From contig DATHVP010000064.1 of assembly GCA_035461245.1 (NCBI GenBank), forward strand, positions 1 to 64,000: DNA of 64,000 nucleotides, written 5' to 3'. This document shows, piece by piece, positions 35,280 to 44,056 of the stretch. This stretch comes from SH-MAG3 sp035461245. GTDB lineage: Bacteria > Gemmatimonadota > Gemmatimonadetes > Longimicrobiales > RSA9. The translations under genes and the position numbers were made by a program. Each line of letters starts with the position of its first letter. The first letter of the stretch is position 1. The notes under the pieces were generated by a model. The model did no database searches. It saw only the letters and a program-made list of their open reading frames with translations, and was not told where the DNA came from.

Positions 35280-36439
35280 CGGGGGGCGGCGCCGGCCCGG
35301 CTCCCGGGCGTGTAGCTGCCCAGCACGCGCGGCCCTGACGCGCCCGTGGCGGACGGCACGTTCGCCGGCAGTCCCCTCAGGTGGGCCCAGGCGAGGACTG
35401 CAAAGGCGACGGCTTCCTTCGCGTCAGGGGGCACCCCCAGTGCGTCGGGCCGCGCGTGCACAGGCACGGGCAGGCGGCGGGCGATCCGCTGGACCAACTG
35501 CGGGTTCAGGGCGCCGCCGCCGGTTATGACCATCTCATCCACGCCGCGCGGGAGCACCCAGCGCGTCACGGCGTCAGCGACGGAGCGGGCGGTCAGTTCC
35601 GTCAGCGTCGCGATGAGCGATGCCCACGCCTCGTTGTCCGCCGGCTGCCGCCGGTCCACCAGCTGCTGGACATACAGCCTGCCAAAGACCTCACGACCGG
35701 TTGAACGCGGCGGCTCCCGCTGGAAGAACGGATGGGCCAGCAACTCTGCCAGCAGCTCCTCGTCCACGGCGCCGCCGGCAGCCCAGGCACCGTCCCGGTC
35801 GAACGTGTTCGACCCGCCGGACGCGAGTTCCACGGCCGCGTCCATGAGCGCGTTGCCGGGCCCGGTGTCGAAGGCCAGGATGGGCTCGTCCGCGCCCCGC
35901 GGCGGCAGCCATGTCAGGTTGGCCATGCCGCCTATGTTCTGCAGCACGCGCCGTTTAGTAGCGTGGGAGAACAGTAGATGGTCCACCCACGGCACCAGCG
36001 GGGCGCCCTCGCCGCCTGCAGCCATGTCCCGGGCGCGGAAATCACTTATGACGGGGATGCCAGTCCGCTCGGCGATGGTGGCCGCGCAGCCGAGTTGCAG
36101 CGTGGCACCGCGATGGCCCCCACCTGGTGGCTCGTGCCACACCGTCTGCCCGTGGGACCCCACCGCCGCGACGTCTGCCGGCTCGACACCCGCATCGTGG
36201 CAGACACGGAGCGCCGCGTCGGCGAACCATTCGCCCAGGTCAGCGTGCAGCCGGCACAGCGCTGCTGCAGTCCCATTGAGGATGCCTTCATGGATAGCCT
36301 GGCGCTGGTCCGGCGTGTACGGCCGCTCCGCGAACGCCCGCAGCTCCCAGCGTGGGGCTTCGGCAGGCCCGTCCAGGTCCACCAGCGCGGCGTCAACGCC
36401 GTCCAGTGACGTGCCCGACATGAGGCCGATGACCAGCAC
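35276..36439 (-). CDS. anmK: anhydro-N-acetylmuramic acid kinase
   Basis: Opens 1,6-anhydroMurNAc and phosphorylates it to MurNAc-6-phosphate with ATP. The 387 residues match the family, with the N-terminal GLMSGTSLDGVDAALVD (phosphate loop), GSHGQTVWHEP, the NIGGMANLTWLP segment, and VITGGGALNPQLV near the C-terminus. Its product is the substrate of murQ, whose gene lies directly upstream with a one-base overlap of stop and GTG start. murQ-anmK-nagZ thus gives three consecutive recycling steps in one transcript. Confidence 0.96.
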   Translation of the reverse strand: MLVIGLMSGTSLDGVDAALVDLDGPAEAPRWELRAFAERPYTPDQRQAIHEGILNGTAAALCRLHADLGEWFADAALRVCHDAGVEPADVAAVGSHGQTVWHEPPGGGHRGATLQLGCAATIAERTGIPVISDFRARDMAAGGEGAPLVPWVDHLLFSHATKRRVLQNIGGMANLTWLPPRGADEPILAFDTGPGNALMDAAVELASGGSNTFDRDGAWAAGGAVDEELLAELLAHPFFQREPPRSTGREVFGRLYVQQLVDRRQPADNEAWASLIATLTELTARSVADAVTRWVLPRGVDEMVITGGGALNPQLVQRIARRLPVPVHARPDALGVPPDAKEAVAFAVLAWAHLRGLPANVPSATGASGPRVLGSYTPGSRAGAAPR

Positions 36440-37356
36440 TACACGGCCCCCAGGTCGGGAATGACACGGGCGATACGCCCGCCCTCGGCGTCCAGGCGCT
36501 GTCGGGCCTCCGCCGCCGTGACACCCAGTCGGCCCATGACGATGGCCACCTTCACATGACCGCTGGAGCGCTCCAGTAATGCCGTGGCATCGGTGCGTGT
36601 CACACCCAGCGTTTCCATGAGGATGCGCTCGCCCCGGTCCTGCAGCTTCTCGCAGGTCACCTGCAGGTCCACCATGAGGTTGCCAAAGACCTTGCCGAGC
36701 ATGACCATGGACGCCGTCGTGATCGTGTTCAGCACCATCTTGGTGGCGGTACCGGCCTTCATCCGCGTGGAACCGGTGATGACCTCGGGGCCGACGAGCG
36801 GCGCGATGACGACGTCGTGCATCTCCTGCAGCTCCGGGCTCGGGTAGGTGCAGAGCAGGAACCCCGTCCGGGCACCGCGCTCCCGGGCGCGCGCCAGGGC
36901 GCCATGGACGAAGGGCGTCGTCCCGGACGTAGCGATGCCCAGTACGAAGTCGGCGCTGCCGATGTCATGCCCGTCAACGGCGGCCGCGCCGTCCCCGGGA
37001 TGGTCCTCGGCGCCCTCCTGGGCCCGGACCAGCGCGTCAAGGCCGCCCGCTATGATGCCCTGCACCATGTCGGGATCCGTGCCGTACGTCGGCGGCATCT
37101 CCGTGGCGTCCAGGACGCCGAGGCGGCCGGACGTGCCGGCCCCCACGTAGAAGAGGCGTCCACCTCGGCGGAAGGTGTCCGACACCAGTTCAATGGCCCG
37201 GGCAATCGCCTCGCGCTCCTCGCCCACGGCGTCCGCCACCATGCGGTCCTCGGCGTTGATGAGGTCCACAACTTCCAGCGGCGACAGCTGGTCAATGCGC
37301 ATGCTGCGCGGGTTGCGCTGCTCCGTCAGGCGCTGGTCGAACGGTCGTCTGTTTTC
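36439..37356 (-). CDS. murQ: N-acetylmuramic acid 6-phosphate etherase
   Basis: Cleaves the lactyl ether of MurNAc-6-phosphate to GlcNAc-6-phosphate and lactate. 305 residues from the ATG at 37356, which begins the conserved LTEQRNPRS segment; an upstream in-frame start adds residues the family lacks. The SIS domain shows VGAGTSGRLGVLDATEMPPTYG with the catalytic Glu, and a later GPEVITGSTRMKAGTATKM. It is probably the first gene of the recycling operon, divergent from an M20 peptidase gene 75 bases away. Confidence 0.95.
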   Translation of the reverse strand, partial: ENRRPFDQRLTEQRNPRSMRIDQLSPLEVVDLINAEDRMVADAVGEEREAIARAIELVSDTFRRGGRLFYVGAGTSGRLGVLDATEMPPTYGTDPDMVQGIIAGGLDALVRAQEGAEDHPGDGAAAVDGHDIGSADFVLGIATSGTTPFVHGALARARERGARTGFLLCTYPSPELQEMHDVVIAPLVGPEVITGSTRMKAGTATKMVLNTITTASMVMLGKVFGNLMVDLQVTCEKLQDRGERILMETLGVTRTDATALLERSSGHVKVAIVMGRLGVTAAEARQRLDAEGGRIARVIPDLGAV

Positions 37357-37371
37357 CATCGTTGCCGCAAC

Positions 37372-37401
37372 TTGCCACGCATTTTGCACGCCCGGTAGAT
37401 T
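37372..37401 (+). promoter_or_regulatory. possible promoter for the M20 peptidase gene
   Basis: TTGCCA (37372-37377) and TAGATT (37396-37401) are 18 bases apart, ending 30 bases before the ATG in the 75-bp divergent gap. Both boxes are imperfect. Confidence 0.35.
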
Positions 37402-37431
37402 GGCCGCACAAGTTACCGGGAGCACGGACAC

Positions 37432-38607
37432 ATGACCAGCCTGCTACGCAGCGCCACCGCCATCCAGGATGACCTCATCGCCATGCGGCGGGACCTGCAC
37501 GCCCATCCGGAGCTGGCGTTTCAGGAGCATCGGACCGCCGGCGTGGCGGCAGACGCCGTCGAGGCCCTCGGGTACCGGGTGCGCCGTGGTGTTGGACGCA
37601 CCGGCATCGTGGCTGAGCTCGGCGACGGCGGACCCGTCGTCGCCCTGCGCGCCGACATGGACGCCCTGCCCATCCAGGAAGCCGGTGACGCGACCTATCG
37701 GTCTACCGTGCAGGGTGTGATGCACGCCTGCGGGCACGATGCCCACGTGTCCATGCTCGTCGGCGCGGCACGCCTGCTGGCGGACGCGCACCGGGCCGGC
37801 AGCATGAACGGTACGGTGCGGCTGCTGTTCCAGCCGTCGGAGGAATCATCCGACGACGAGGGGCTCAGCGGCGCTGCGCGCATGGTGGACGACGGCGCCA
37901 TGGCCGGCGTCGACTTCGTCTTCGGCATGCACATCGGCGCGCACCTGCCCATGGGCCGCGTGTACATCTCGGACGGCCCCATCATGGCGGGGTCGGACCT
38001 GTTCACCGGCACGGTGTTCGGCAACAGCTCGCACGCCGGGCGCCCGCACGAAGGCACCGACGCCATCGTGCTGGCCGCGCACGTGATCCTGGCGTGTCAG
38101 ATGGGTACGGCCCGCCGCATGTCGCCTCACGCCGAGGGGACCCTGTCCATCGGCACCATCCAGGGCGGCTTCGCCGAGAATGTCCTCGCCGAATCCGTGT
38201 CCGTGCGCGGCACCATCCGTTATTTCGACGACGAGGTCCGCACCACGCTGCGGGACGCCCTCCACCGTGGCTTTACAGTTGCAGAGGCCCTCGGCGGCCG
38301 CTCCGAAGTGCGGCTCAAGGAGGGGTATCCGCCGGTGGTCAATGACACTGTCGCGACCGGCTTGGCGCAGCAGGCCGTCGCCACAGCGCTGGGCGCGGAC
38401 GTCATCGAACCGTTCCAGCCCATGATGGGCGCAGAGGATTTCGCGATCCTGGCGCGCGAGGCGCCGGGCTGCTTCATCTGGCTGGGCGCGGCTCTCGAGC
38501 CGCCGCGGGAACACCACCACCCCGCCTTCGATATAGACGAGGGCGCACTGCCCCGCGGTGCCGCGATCCTGGCAGCCTGCGCCCTCACGACGATGGAACG
38601 TGAATGA
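37432..38607 (+). CDS. M20 family amidohydrolase (hippurate/IAA-amino-acid hydrolase type)
   Basis: 391-residue two-metal enzyme that hydrolyses N-acyl amino acids or similar amides. It begins with RRDLHAHPELAFQE, then has ALRADMDALP, MHACGHDAH (metal Cys and His), QPSEES (catalytic and metal Glu) and GMHIG. The C-terminal HHHPAFDIDE segment supplies the last His. The lid dimerisation domain lies at about 180-300. No signal peptide is seen, so it is cytoplasmic. It overlaps the next gene's ATG (ATGA). Confidence 0.94.
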   Translation: MTSLLRSATAIQDDLIAMRRDLHAHPELAFQEHRTAGVAADAVEALGYRVRRGVGRTGIVAELGDGGPVVALRADMDALPIQEAGDATYRSTVQGVMHACGHDAHVSMLVGAARLLADAHRAGSMNGTVRLLFQPSEESSDDEGLSGAARMVDDGAMAGVDFVFGMHIGAHLPMGRVYISDGPIMAGSDLFTGTVFGNSSHAGRPHEGTDAIVLAAHVILACQMGTARRMSPHAEGTLSIGTIQGGFAENVLAESVSVRGTIRYFDDEVRTTLRDALHRGFTVAEALGGRSEVRLKEGYPPVVNDTVATGLAQQAVATALGADVIEPFQPMMGAEDFAILAREAPGCFIWLGAALEPPREHHHPAFDIDEGALPRGAAILAACALTTMERE

Positions 38608-39212
38608 TGAAGAAACCGATGACGACGGCGCTCTGCGCCGCGCTGCTGCTTACCGCCGCCACCGTCACCACCGTCCAGGCCCAGGCCCGGACATGGGTGG
38701 ACGTGCATGGCCTGATGTACACGAACATCGCCGGATTCCACGATCCCGGCACAGGTTCGGATTGGGCCTTCGATGACAACGCCTTCGGCCTGGGGCTCGG
38801 CGCCCATCACGAGGTCACGCCGGGCCTGCTGCTCGGAGGGGATGTCTCGCTGGCTCGCCCCTCCTACGAGCGACGCATTACCGGCACGCGCACCGCCATC
38901 CCCGGCGCCACAGGCACGGCTACCATCGGCACTGCCATGGCCAGCGGCCGCTACGCCTACGGCGGTGGCGGCGACCTGGGCTTCTACCTGAGCGGCGGCG
39001 TCGGCACCATCGCTTACCACCTGGAGGACCGGGGCGAGTGGAACGCGGACTTCGCCCTGCGCGCGGGAACGGGCCTGGAGTTCCGCCTCACCACCACGCG
39101 GGCACTCTACCTGGAATGGGGCCGCATCTGGGGCTACCACGAGCGGGATGGTGTTGGCGGCGGCGCCGCGCAGCACTCTGCCCTGAAGCTTGGGTTCCGG
39201 CTGGGAACCTGA
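38604..39212 (+). CDS. small outer-membrane beta-barrel-like protein
   Basis: 202 residues. The signal peptide is cleaved near residue 27 (VQAQA). The mature chain is almost all alternating polar and hydrophobic strands with Gly, Tyr and Thr turns, such as DVHGLMYTNIAGF and ALYLEWGRIWGYHE, and ends in ALKLGFRLGT. This fits an 8-stranded barrel of the OmpW/OmpA-N type, though the C-terminal residue is Thr rather than Phe. Function unknown. It is translationally coupled to the M20 gene. Confidence 0.75.
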   Translation: MMKKPMTTALCAALLLTAATVTTVQAQARTWVDVHGLMYTNIAGFHDPGTGSDWAFDDNAFGLGLGAHHEVTPGLLLGGDVSLARPSYERRITGTRTAIPGATGTATIGTAMASGRYAYGGGGDLGFYLSGGVGTIAYHLEDRGEWNADFALRAGTGLEFRLTTTRALYLEWGRIWGYHERDGVGGGAAQHSALKLGFRLGT

Positions 39213-39243
39213 CAGTCGCGCGCGGCTTGCCGCTGGATGTCCG

Positions 39244-39279
39244 GCCGCGGCGAACCGGGTCCGGCGAACCGGTCGCGGC
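39244..39279. repeat. short direct and inverted repeats between convergent genes
   Basis: GCCGCG (39244-39249) and CGCGGC (39274-39279) face each other, enclosing two copies of CGGCGAACCGG in tandem. This may serve as a weak bidirectional terminator between the barrel gene and the ABC permease gene. Confidence 0.35.
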
Positions 39280-39290
39280 AATCCGCGCCT

Positions 39291-40655
39291 TCACGTCCTG
39301 AGGCTCAGCCCGTCCGCCAGGCTGTTGCGATAGGCTTTGAGCGCCGGCACCAGCCCGATGAGGAACGAAGCCACGATCACAGCGCCCAGGTACAGGTACC
39401 CGGTGCCGCTGGGCGCCACGATGGGCAGGTAGACGCCGAAGTTGGCCTCCACAAAGCCGGCCAGCAGGAACAGCAGGGCATAGACCAGCCCGACGCCGGT
39501 GAGGACGCCGGCCAGCCCCAGCAGCCCTGACTCGAGCACCAGCAGCAACACGATCTTCGGTGCGCTGGTCCCCACGGCGCGGAGGATTGCCATCTCCCGG
39601 CGGCGCGCTTCCAGCGACGAGTACAGGGACAGCAGCATGCCGATGAGGCCGACGCCGACGACAAAGAAGGTCACGATCCGGAGCGCACCCTCGGCATAGC
39701 CCACTCCGCGCCACATCTCCGCCAGCGCGACACCGGGCAGGATCGCCGTCAGGGGCTCGTCCTCGAAGGTATTGACCTCCCGCTGCAACTGCAGGGTGGC
39801 GATGCGGGTGGTGGCGCCCAGGAAGAAGGCGGTGATCTGCTCCGGCGGCTGGTCGCTGTCGTGGGCGTGTCCTGCGACGGCGTCGGCGGCATGATCATGA
39901 GCGCCGGCCGGTGACGTGTCGCCCTGCGCACCCGGCATGCCCCCGCTGAAGTCAGGCATCCCGCCGCTGAAGTCAGGGCGGCCGCCGGCGCCCGGCCCGC
40001 CGAATGGATCCGACATGAAGCCTTCATGCATGGCGTCAATCCCCTGCAGCGTCACGTACAGGGATCGGTCAACGGGGGTGAAGGTGCGCTCGAGGATGCC
40101 AACGACACGGAACGGATGCTCATCGTGATCCATGATGCCCGTGCCGTGCAGGCCGTGGGTGATGACGACGTCGTCGCCCATGGTGTAGCCGAGTTCGGCC
40201 GCGACCTGGTGTCCGAGCACCAGGTCGTGCACGTCGTGGGGCCGGGTGCCTTCGGCGATCCGGACCTCCCTGCCCTGCCCATAGCGGAAGTGCTGGTAGA
40301 AGGAGCTGTCCGTGCCCACCACCCGGAACCCACGATGGCTGTCGCCCAGCGAGATGGGGATGGTCCAGGCGACGGCGGGGTGGTCGCGCAGCTGCTCATA
40401 CGTGCTCCACGACATGTTGTTGGTGGGAGAGCCGATGCCGAACACCGAGTACAGCAGCAGCTGCATCGAGCTGCCCCGGGCGCCCACGATCAGGTCGGTG
40501 CGGCTTATGGTGTTCGAGAAGCTCTGGCGCATGCCGGCCCGCACGTTCTCGATGCCCAGCAGCAGTGCTACGCTCAGGGCGATGGACAGCAGCGTCAGCG
40601 TGCTGGCGAGGGCCCGGTTCATCAGCGACTTGCGGACGAGGGTCAGCACGAACAT
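39291..40655 (-). CDS. FtsX/MacB-type ABC transporter permease with histidine-rich loop
   Basis: 454 residues with one N-terminal helix, a long periplasmic domain (MacB_PCD type, about 45-320) and three C-terminal helices, the usual FtsX-like layout. Within the periplasmic domain, near residues 235-270, is a low-complexity insert with DFSGGMP repeated and then a His/Asp-rich stretch (HDHAADAVAGHAHDSD) that could bind zinc, copper or nickel. It is downstream of its ATPase with a one-base TGATG overlap. Such permeases usually move lipids, lipoproteins or peptides by mechanotransmission rather than solutes. Confidence 0.9.
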   Translation of the reverse strand: MFVLTLVRKSLMNRALASTLTLLSIALSVALLLGIENVRAGMRQSFSNTISRTDLIVGARGSSMQLLLYSVFGIGSPTNNMSWSTYEQLRDHPAVAWTIPISLGDSHRGFRVVGTDSSFYQHFRYGQGREVRIAEGTRPHDVHDLVLGHQVAAELGYTMGDDVVITHGLHGTGIMDHDEHPFRVVGILERTFTPVDRSLYVTLQGIDAMHEGFMSDPFGGPGAGGRPDFSGGMPDFSGGMPGAQGDTSPAGAHDHAADAVAGHAHDSDQPPEQITAFFLGATTRIATLQLQREVNTFEDEPLTAILPGVALAEMWRGVGYAEGALRIVTFFVVGVGLIGMLLSLYSSLEARRREMAILRAVGTSAPKIVLLLVLESGLLGLAGVLTGVGLVYALLFLLAGFVEANFGVYLPIVAPSGTGYLYLGAVIVASFLIGLVPALKAYRNSLADGLSLRT

Positions 40656-41389
40656 CAGCGGGCCGCCTCCCGGTTCAACTCCGTCAGTGACAGTGCCCGG
40701 TCGAACAGGTGCTCGAGCTGGCGGTCGTGGCTGACGAACAGCAGCGTCGAACCCGCATCCCTGCAGCGCTCGAACAGAAGCTGCAGAAATCCTTCCCTGC
40801 GGTCCGAGTCCAGTGCAGACGTCGGCTCGTCGGCGATGACGAGTTCGGGTGCGCCGATCAGGGCGCGGGCAGCCGCCACCCGTTGCTGCTGACCCACACT
40901 GAGCCGCGTGACGCCCTCGTCCATCAACGCGTCCAGGGCGAGGGAGGAAGCCAGCCGCCGGGCCGCGGCCTCCGGCGTCTCGCTGCCGAGACGGGCGCGG
41001 CGTTCCGCGCTGACCCGGCACGGCAGCACGATGTTCTCCTCGACGCTGAGGTACGGGATGAGGTTGAAGAGCTGGAAGATGTAGCCGATGTGGCCGGCTC
41101 GCAGCGCGTCGCGCCGGCGATCCGACAATCGGGTCAGGTCCGTGCCCAGCACGTGGACGGCACCGGAATCTGCACGGAGCACGCCGGCGACCAGCCCGAG
41201 CAGCGTCGTCTTGCCGCTGCCGCTGGGACCGTAGATGAAGACACGCTCGCCCCGCTCCACCCGCAGCCCGGGAACGTGCAGCACCGTGTTGCCGCGTGTG
41301 TACGCGAAGCGCACGTCATCCAGCGATACGGCCGGGGCATGCGCCGCCGCCTGCATGCCCCGGCCCTGCTCCATCGTCGAGCTATTCAT
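40655..41389 (-). CDS. ABC transporter ATPase (MacB/LolD type)
   Basis: 244 residues with Walker A YGPSGSGKTT, signature LSVGQQQRVAAARAL, Walker B LVIADEPTSALD and a switch His in VSHDRQ. It belongs to the LolD/MacB/FtsE group that powers FtsX-like permeases. The N-terminal 20 residues are variable and non-conserved. It lies between the permease gene and the DUF3299 gene, 63 bases after the latter, and should be transcribed from the promoter at 42.05 kb. Confidence 0.95.
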   Translation of the reverse strand: MNSSTMEQGRGMQAAAHAPAVSLDDVRFAYTRGNTVLHVPGLRVERGERVFIYGPSGSGKTTLLGLVAGVLRADSGAVHVLGTDLTRLSDRRRDALRAGHIGYIFQLFNLIPYLSVEENIVLPCRVSAERRARLGSETPEAAARRLASSLALDALMDEGVTRLSVGQQQRVAAARALIGAPELVIADEPTSALDSDRREGFLQLLFERCRDAGSTLLFVSHDRQLEHLFDRALSLTELNREAAR

Positions 41390-41452
41390 TGTTCATATCC
41401 GGCCCGGGGGCCCCTATCGGTCGGCCGGCCGGGATTCCGCCGGTGGCAGGGG

Positions 41453-41998
41453 CTAGCCCTCGTAGGGCGCGATGCGGTCTGCCGAGACCTGGTAGCCGAT
41501 GACGCCGTACGGACTCTCCACGTTCTCGATGGCCAGTTTGCCGATGACCCACACCGGGTCCCACAGGTTCACCGCGATACGGCGGTTCCGCTGCATCAGC
41601 ACGTGGGCCATCTGGTTCGGCGGCGGCGGCGGCACGTGGATGCACGCCCCGAAATACGGGACCAGGATGAACTCCGTGACCTCCTCCTCCCAGTCCTCCA
41701 GCGGCACCATGAAGCCGGGGATCCGGACCTCCTGCCCATTGAGAGCCTTCAGCGTCTCCGGCATGTCGCCAGTCCGGTAGTTCAGCGCGGCCATGGTCTT
41801 CCAGTCGAGAGTAACCGGATTGCCCGCCTGCAGATCCGCCTGGATCTGCGCAGCTATGGCGTCGACTTCCGCTTCACTGAGCACGATGTCGGAAGGTGCT
41901 GGCCTCATTCCCGTTGCCGTTATCACCACGAGGGCCAGCACGGCCAGGCGCGGTGCCAGGGACACATCATGAGTTGCCAGACGCAGGAATCGGAACAT
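41453..41998 (-). CDS. exported DUF3299 protein
   Basis: 181 residues. The first 30 form a signal peptide or anchor. The remainder is a DUF3299 domain with DWKTMAALNYRTGD, VRIPGFMVPLE and the strongly conserved LVPYFGACIHVPPPPPNQ with its cysteine, histidine and proline run, followed by WVIGKL and YQVSADRI. DUF3299 genes commonly travel with FtsX-like ABC genes, as here. The biochemical role is not established; the Cys/His pair suggests a metal or redox site. The ATG at 41998 has a GAGAAGG ribosome site. Confidence 0.88.
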   Translation of the reverse strand: MFRFLRLATHDVSLAPRLAVLALVVITATGMRPAPSDIVLSEAEVDAIAAQIQADLQAGNPVTLDWKTMAALNYRTGDMPETLKALNGQEVRIPGFMVPLEDWEEEVTEFILVPYFGACIHVPPPPPNQMAHVLMQRNRRIAVNLWDPVWVIGKLAIENVESPYGVIGYQVSADRIAPYEG

Positions 41999-42046
41999 TG
42001 ACCTTCTCCCGTGACTCAGATACATGAACAGAAGCCGGGCGCCACG

Positions 42047-42075
42047 ACGATAGCCCGGCGGCACGACACGGTCAA
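42047..42075 (-). promoter_or_regulatory. promoter of the DUF3299-ABC operon
   Basis: On the minus strand TTGACC (42070-42075) and TATCGT (42047-42052) are 17 bases apart. The start near 42040 gives a leader of about 40 bases. The inverted repeat GCCGGGC (42034-42040)/GCCCGGC lies over the -10 and start site and could be an operator. Confidence 0.6.
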
Positions 42076-42254
42076 CTATCGCGGCCGGCCTGCTGCGCGG
42101 CCAGCATTCGATCCGCCGACGCGACACACGGCGGTCGGCGCATCACCGGTGGCGTAGGCCGCCGGCGTCGCGGTACCTTGCGAGTATACATGATATGCGC
42201 CGCGGCAGCTCAGGTTCCGGCGCGACGAAAAGCACGACCCGTACGAGGTGCCGA

Positions 42255-43988
42255 ATGAAGACGTATCAGTGGCTGACAACCCTGGTCCTGGCCGCATGCA
42301 CCACTGCCGTTCCTGACCGGTCCGTCCAGCAGGACCTGTCCAGCATACCGGCCGCGTGGCCGCATACCACCGCCGACGCGACGGAAGCGCCGTCGGCCAT
42401 GGTGGTGACGGACGCCCCACTGGCCACGGAGGTCGGCGTCCAGGTCATGCGCGACGGCGGCAACGCGGTGGACGCCGCGGTAGCCGTGGCCTTTGCGCTG
42501 GCCGTGGTCTACCCCGAAGCCGGGAACATCGGCGGCGGCGGCTTCATGGTCACGCGGATGGCCGACGGCACCAGCGCCGCGCTGGATTTCCGGGAGAAGG
42601 CGCCGCTGGCCGCGCACAGGGACATGTTCCTCGACGACGCCGGTGAACTGACGGAGGCGTCCGTCCGCGGCCATCTGGCGTCCGGTGTGCCGGGCGCCGT
42701 GATGGGCCTGTGGGAAGCGCACCGCCGACTGGGCACCCGCCCCTGGGCGGAGCTGGTGGCGCCCGCTATCCGGCTCGCCGAGGACGGCTTCACTGTGGAC
42801 CAGGAACTGGCGGCGTCCCTGCGCAACTACGCCAACCTGCTGCGTCAGTTTGAAGGCTCTGCCGAGTTGTTCCTGTCAGGCGGGGAACCACCCGCCGCGG
42901 GCAGCCGCTGGCGCAACCCGGACCTGGGCCGGGTACTCCGCCGCATCGCCGAGGACGGGCCGGCAGGCTTCTACGAAGGCGAGACCGCCGACCTGATCGT
43001 GGCTGAAATGCGACGGGGCGGCGGCATCATCACCCACGAGGACCTGCGCAGGTACCGGGCGGAGTGGCGCACGCCGGTGGAGTTCAGCTACCGTGGCCAC
43101 CACATCATTTCCATGCCGCCGGCCTCATCCGGCGGGATCACGCTGGCCATCATCGGCAACATCCTGGATGGCTACCCGCTGGACCGGCTCGGCTGGCACA
43201 CTGACGTCACGCTGCACCTCATGGCAGAGGCCATGCGCCGTGCGTTTGCGGATCGAAACCACTACCTGGGGGACCCGGCCTTCGTGGAGTTCCCGCAGGC
43301 GACGCTGACGTCCGGGGCCTACGCAGCACGGCTCCGGGAAACCATCGACCGGGATCGGGCCACCCCCTCAACTGACGTGCTGCCCGGCATGGTGGAGCAG
43401 CCGGAACCGACCCATACGACGCACTTCTCCGTCGTGGACCCCCACGGCAACGCCGTCGCCCTCACCACCACCATCAACGGGCTCTACGGCTCAGGCGTAA
43501 CCATCCGGGGCGCCGGCATCGTCATGAACAACGAGATGGATGATTTCGCCGCGAAGCCGGGCTCGCCCAACATGTTCGGGCTCGTGCAGGGTGAGGCCAA
43601 TGCCATTGAACCGGAGAAGCGGATGCTCTCCGCCATGACGCCCACCATCGTGCTGGACCCGGCGGGTGACGTGCTCATGGTCACCGGCGCCCGCGGCGGG
43701 CCGCGCATCATTACCGCCGTGTTCCAGGTCATCTCGAACGTCCTCGACCACGGCATGGACGTGGCCACGGCCGTGCGCGCACCACGGGTCCATCACCAGC
43801 ACCTGCCGGATGCACTGTTCCACGAGTCCAGCGGCATGGGCGCCACGCGCATCGGCCAGCTCGAAGCCATGGGGCACACCATCCAGTCCCGGGCTACCGT
43901 GGGGACGGCGCCCACCATCCTGCGGCGCGGCAGCGTCTGGACCGCCGCACCCGACCCGCGCACCGGCGGGAGTGCCGGCGGCTTCTGA
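42255..43988 (+). CDS. ggt: gamma-glutamyltransferase
   Basis: 577-residue exported enzyme that cleaves and transfers the gamma-glutamyl group of glutathione-like compounds. It has a signal peptide with a possible lipobox (VLAAC), then APSAMVVTDAPLATEVG, the GNIGGGGFM loop and, in the middle, the autoprocessing site THTTHFSVVD. There the second Thr becomes the small-subunit N-terminus and nucleophile. NNEMDDFAAKPG and MLSAMTPTIVL follow in the small subunit, ending in the GGPRIITAV region. The ATG at 42255 starts the signal peptide. Confidence 0.95.
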   Translation: MKTYQWLTTLVLAACTTAVPDRSVQQDLSSIPAAWPHTTADATEAPSAMVVTDAPLATEVGVQVMRDGGNAVDAAVAVAFALAVVYPEAGNIGGGGFMVTRMADGTSAALDFREKAPLAAHRDMFLDDAGELTEASVRGHLASGVPGAVMGLWEAHRRLGTRPWAELVAPAIRLAEDGFTVDQELAASLRNYANLLRQFEGSAELFLSGGEPPAAGSRWRNPDLGRVLRRIAEDGPAGFYEGETADLIVAEMRRGGGIITHEDLRRYRAEWRTPVEFSYRGHHIISMPPASSGGITLAIIGNILDGYPLDRLGWHTDVTLHLMAEAMRRAFADRNHYLGDPAFVEFPQATLTSGAYAARLRETIDRDRATPSTDVLPGMVEQPEPTHTTHFSVVDPHGNAVALTTTINGLYGSGVTIRGAGIVMNNEMDDFAAKPGSPNMFGLVQGEANAIEPEKRMLSAMTPTIVLDPAGDVLMVTGARGGPRIITAVFQVISNVLDHGMDVATAVRAPRVHHQHLPDALFHESSGMGATRIGQLEAMGHTIQSRATVGTAPTILRRGSVWTAAPDPRTGGSAGGF

Positions 43989-43994
43989 CGACGA

Positions 43995-44026
43995 GGGGGC
44001 GGAAACGCGCTTCGCGTCCCGCCCCC
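43995..44026. terminator. bidirectional terminator between ggt and the lipoprotein gene
   Basis: GGGGGCGG (43995-44002) pairs with CCGCCCCC (44019-44026) and ACGCG with CGCGT inside, around a CTT loop. It sits between two convergent stops, only seven bases past the ggt stop. Confidence 0.7.
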
Positions 44027-44056
44027 CTGAAGCTGGGCCCGGCGCCCGCCTGTCGA

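Noticed and set aside
39900..39990. DFSGGMP repeat in the permease as an assembly duplication
   Set aside because: The two copies differ at the nucleotide level and keep frame, so a real repeat within the loop is more likely.
43990..44030. GC hairpin as an attenuator
   Set aside because: Lies between two convergent stops, so a bidirectional terminator explains it.
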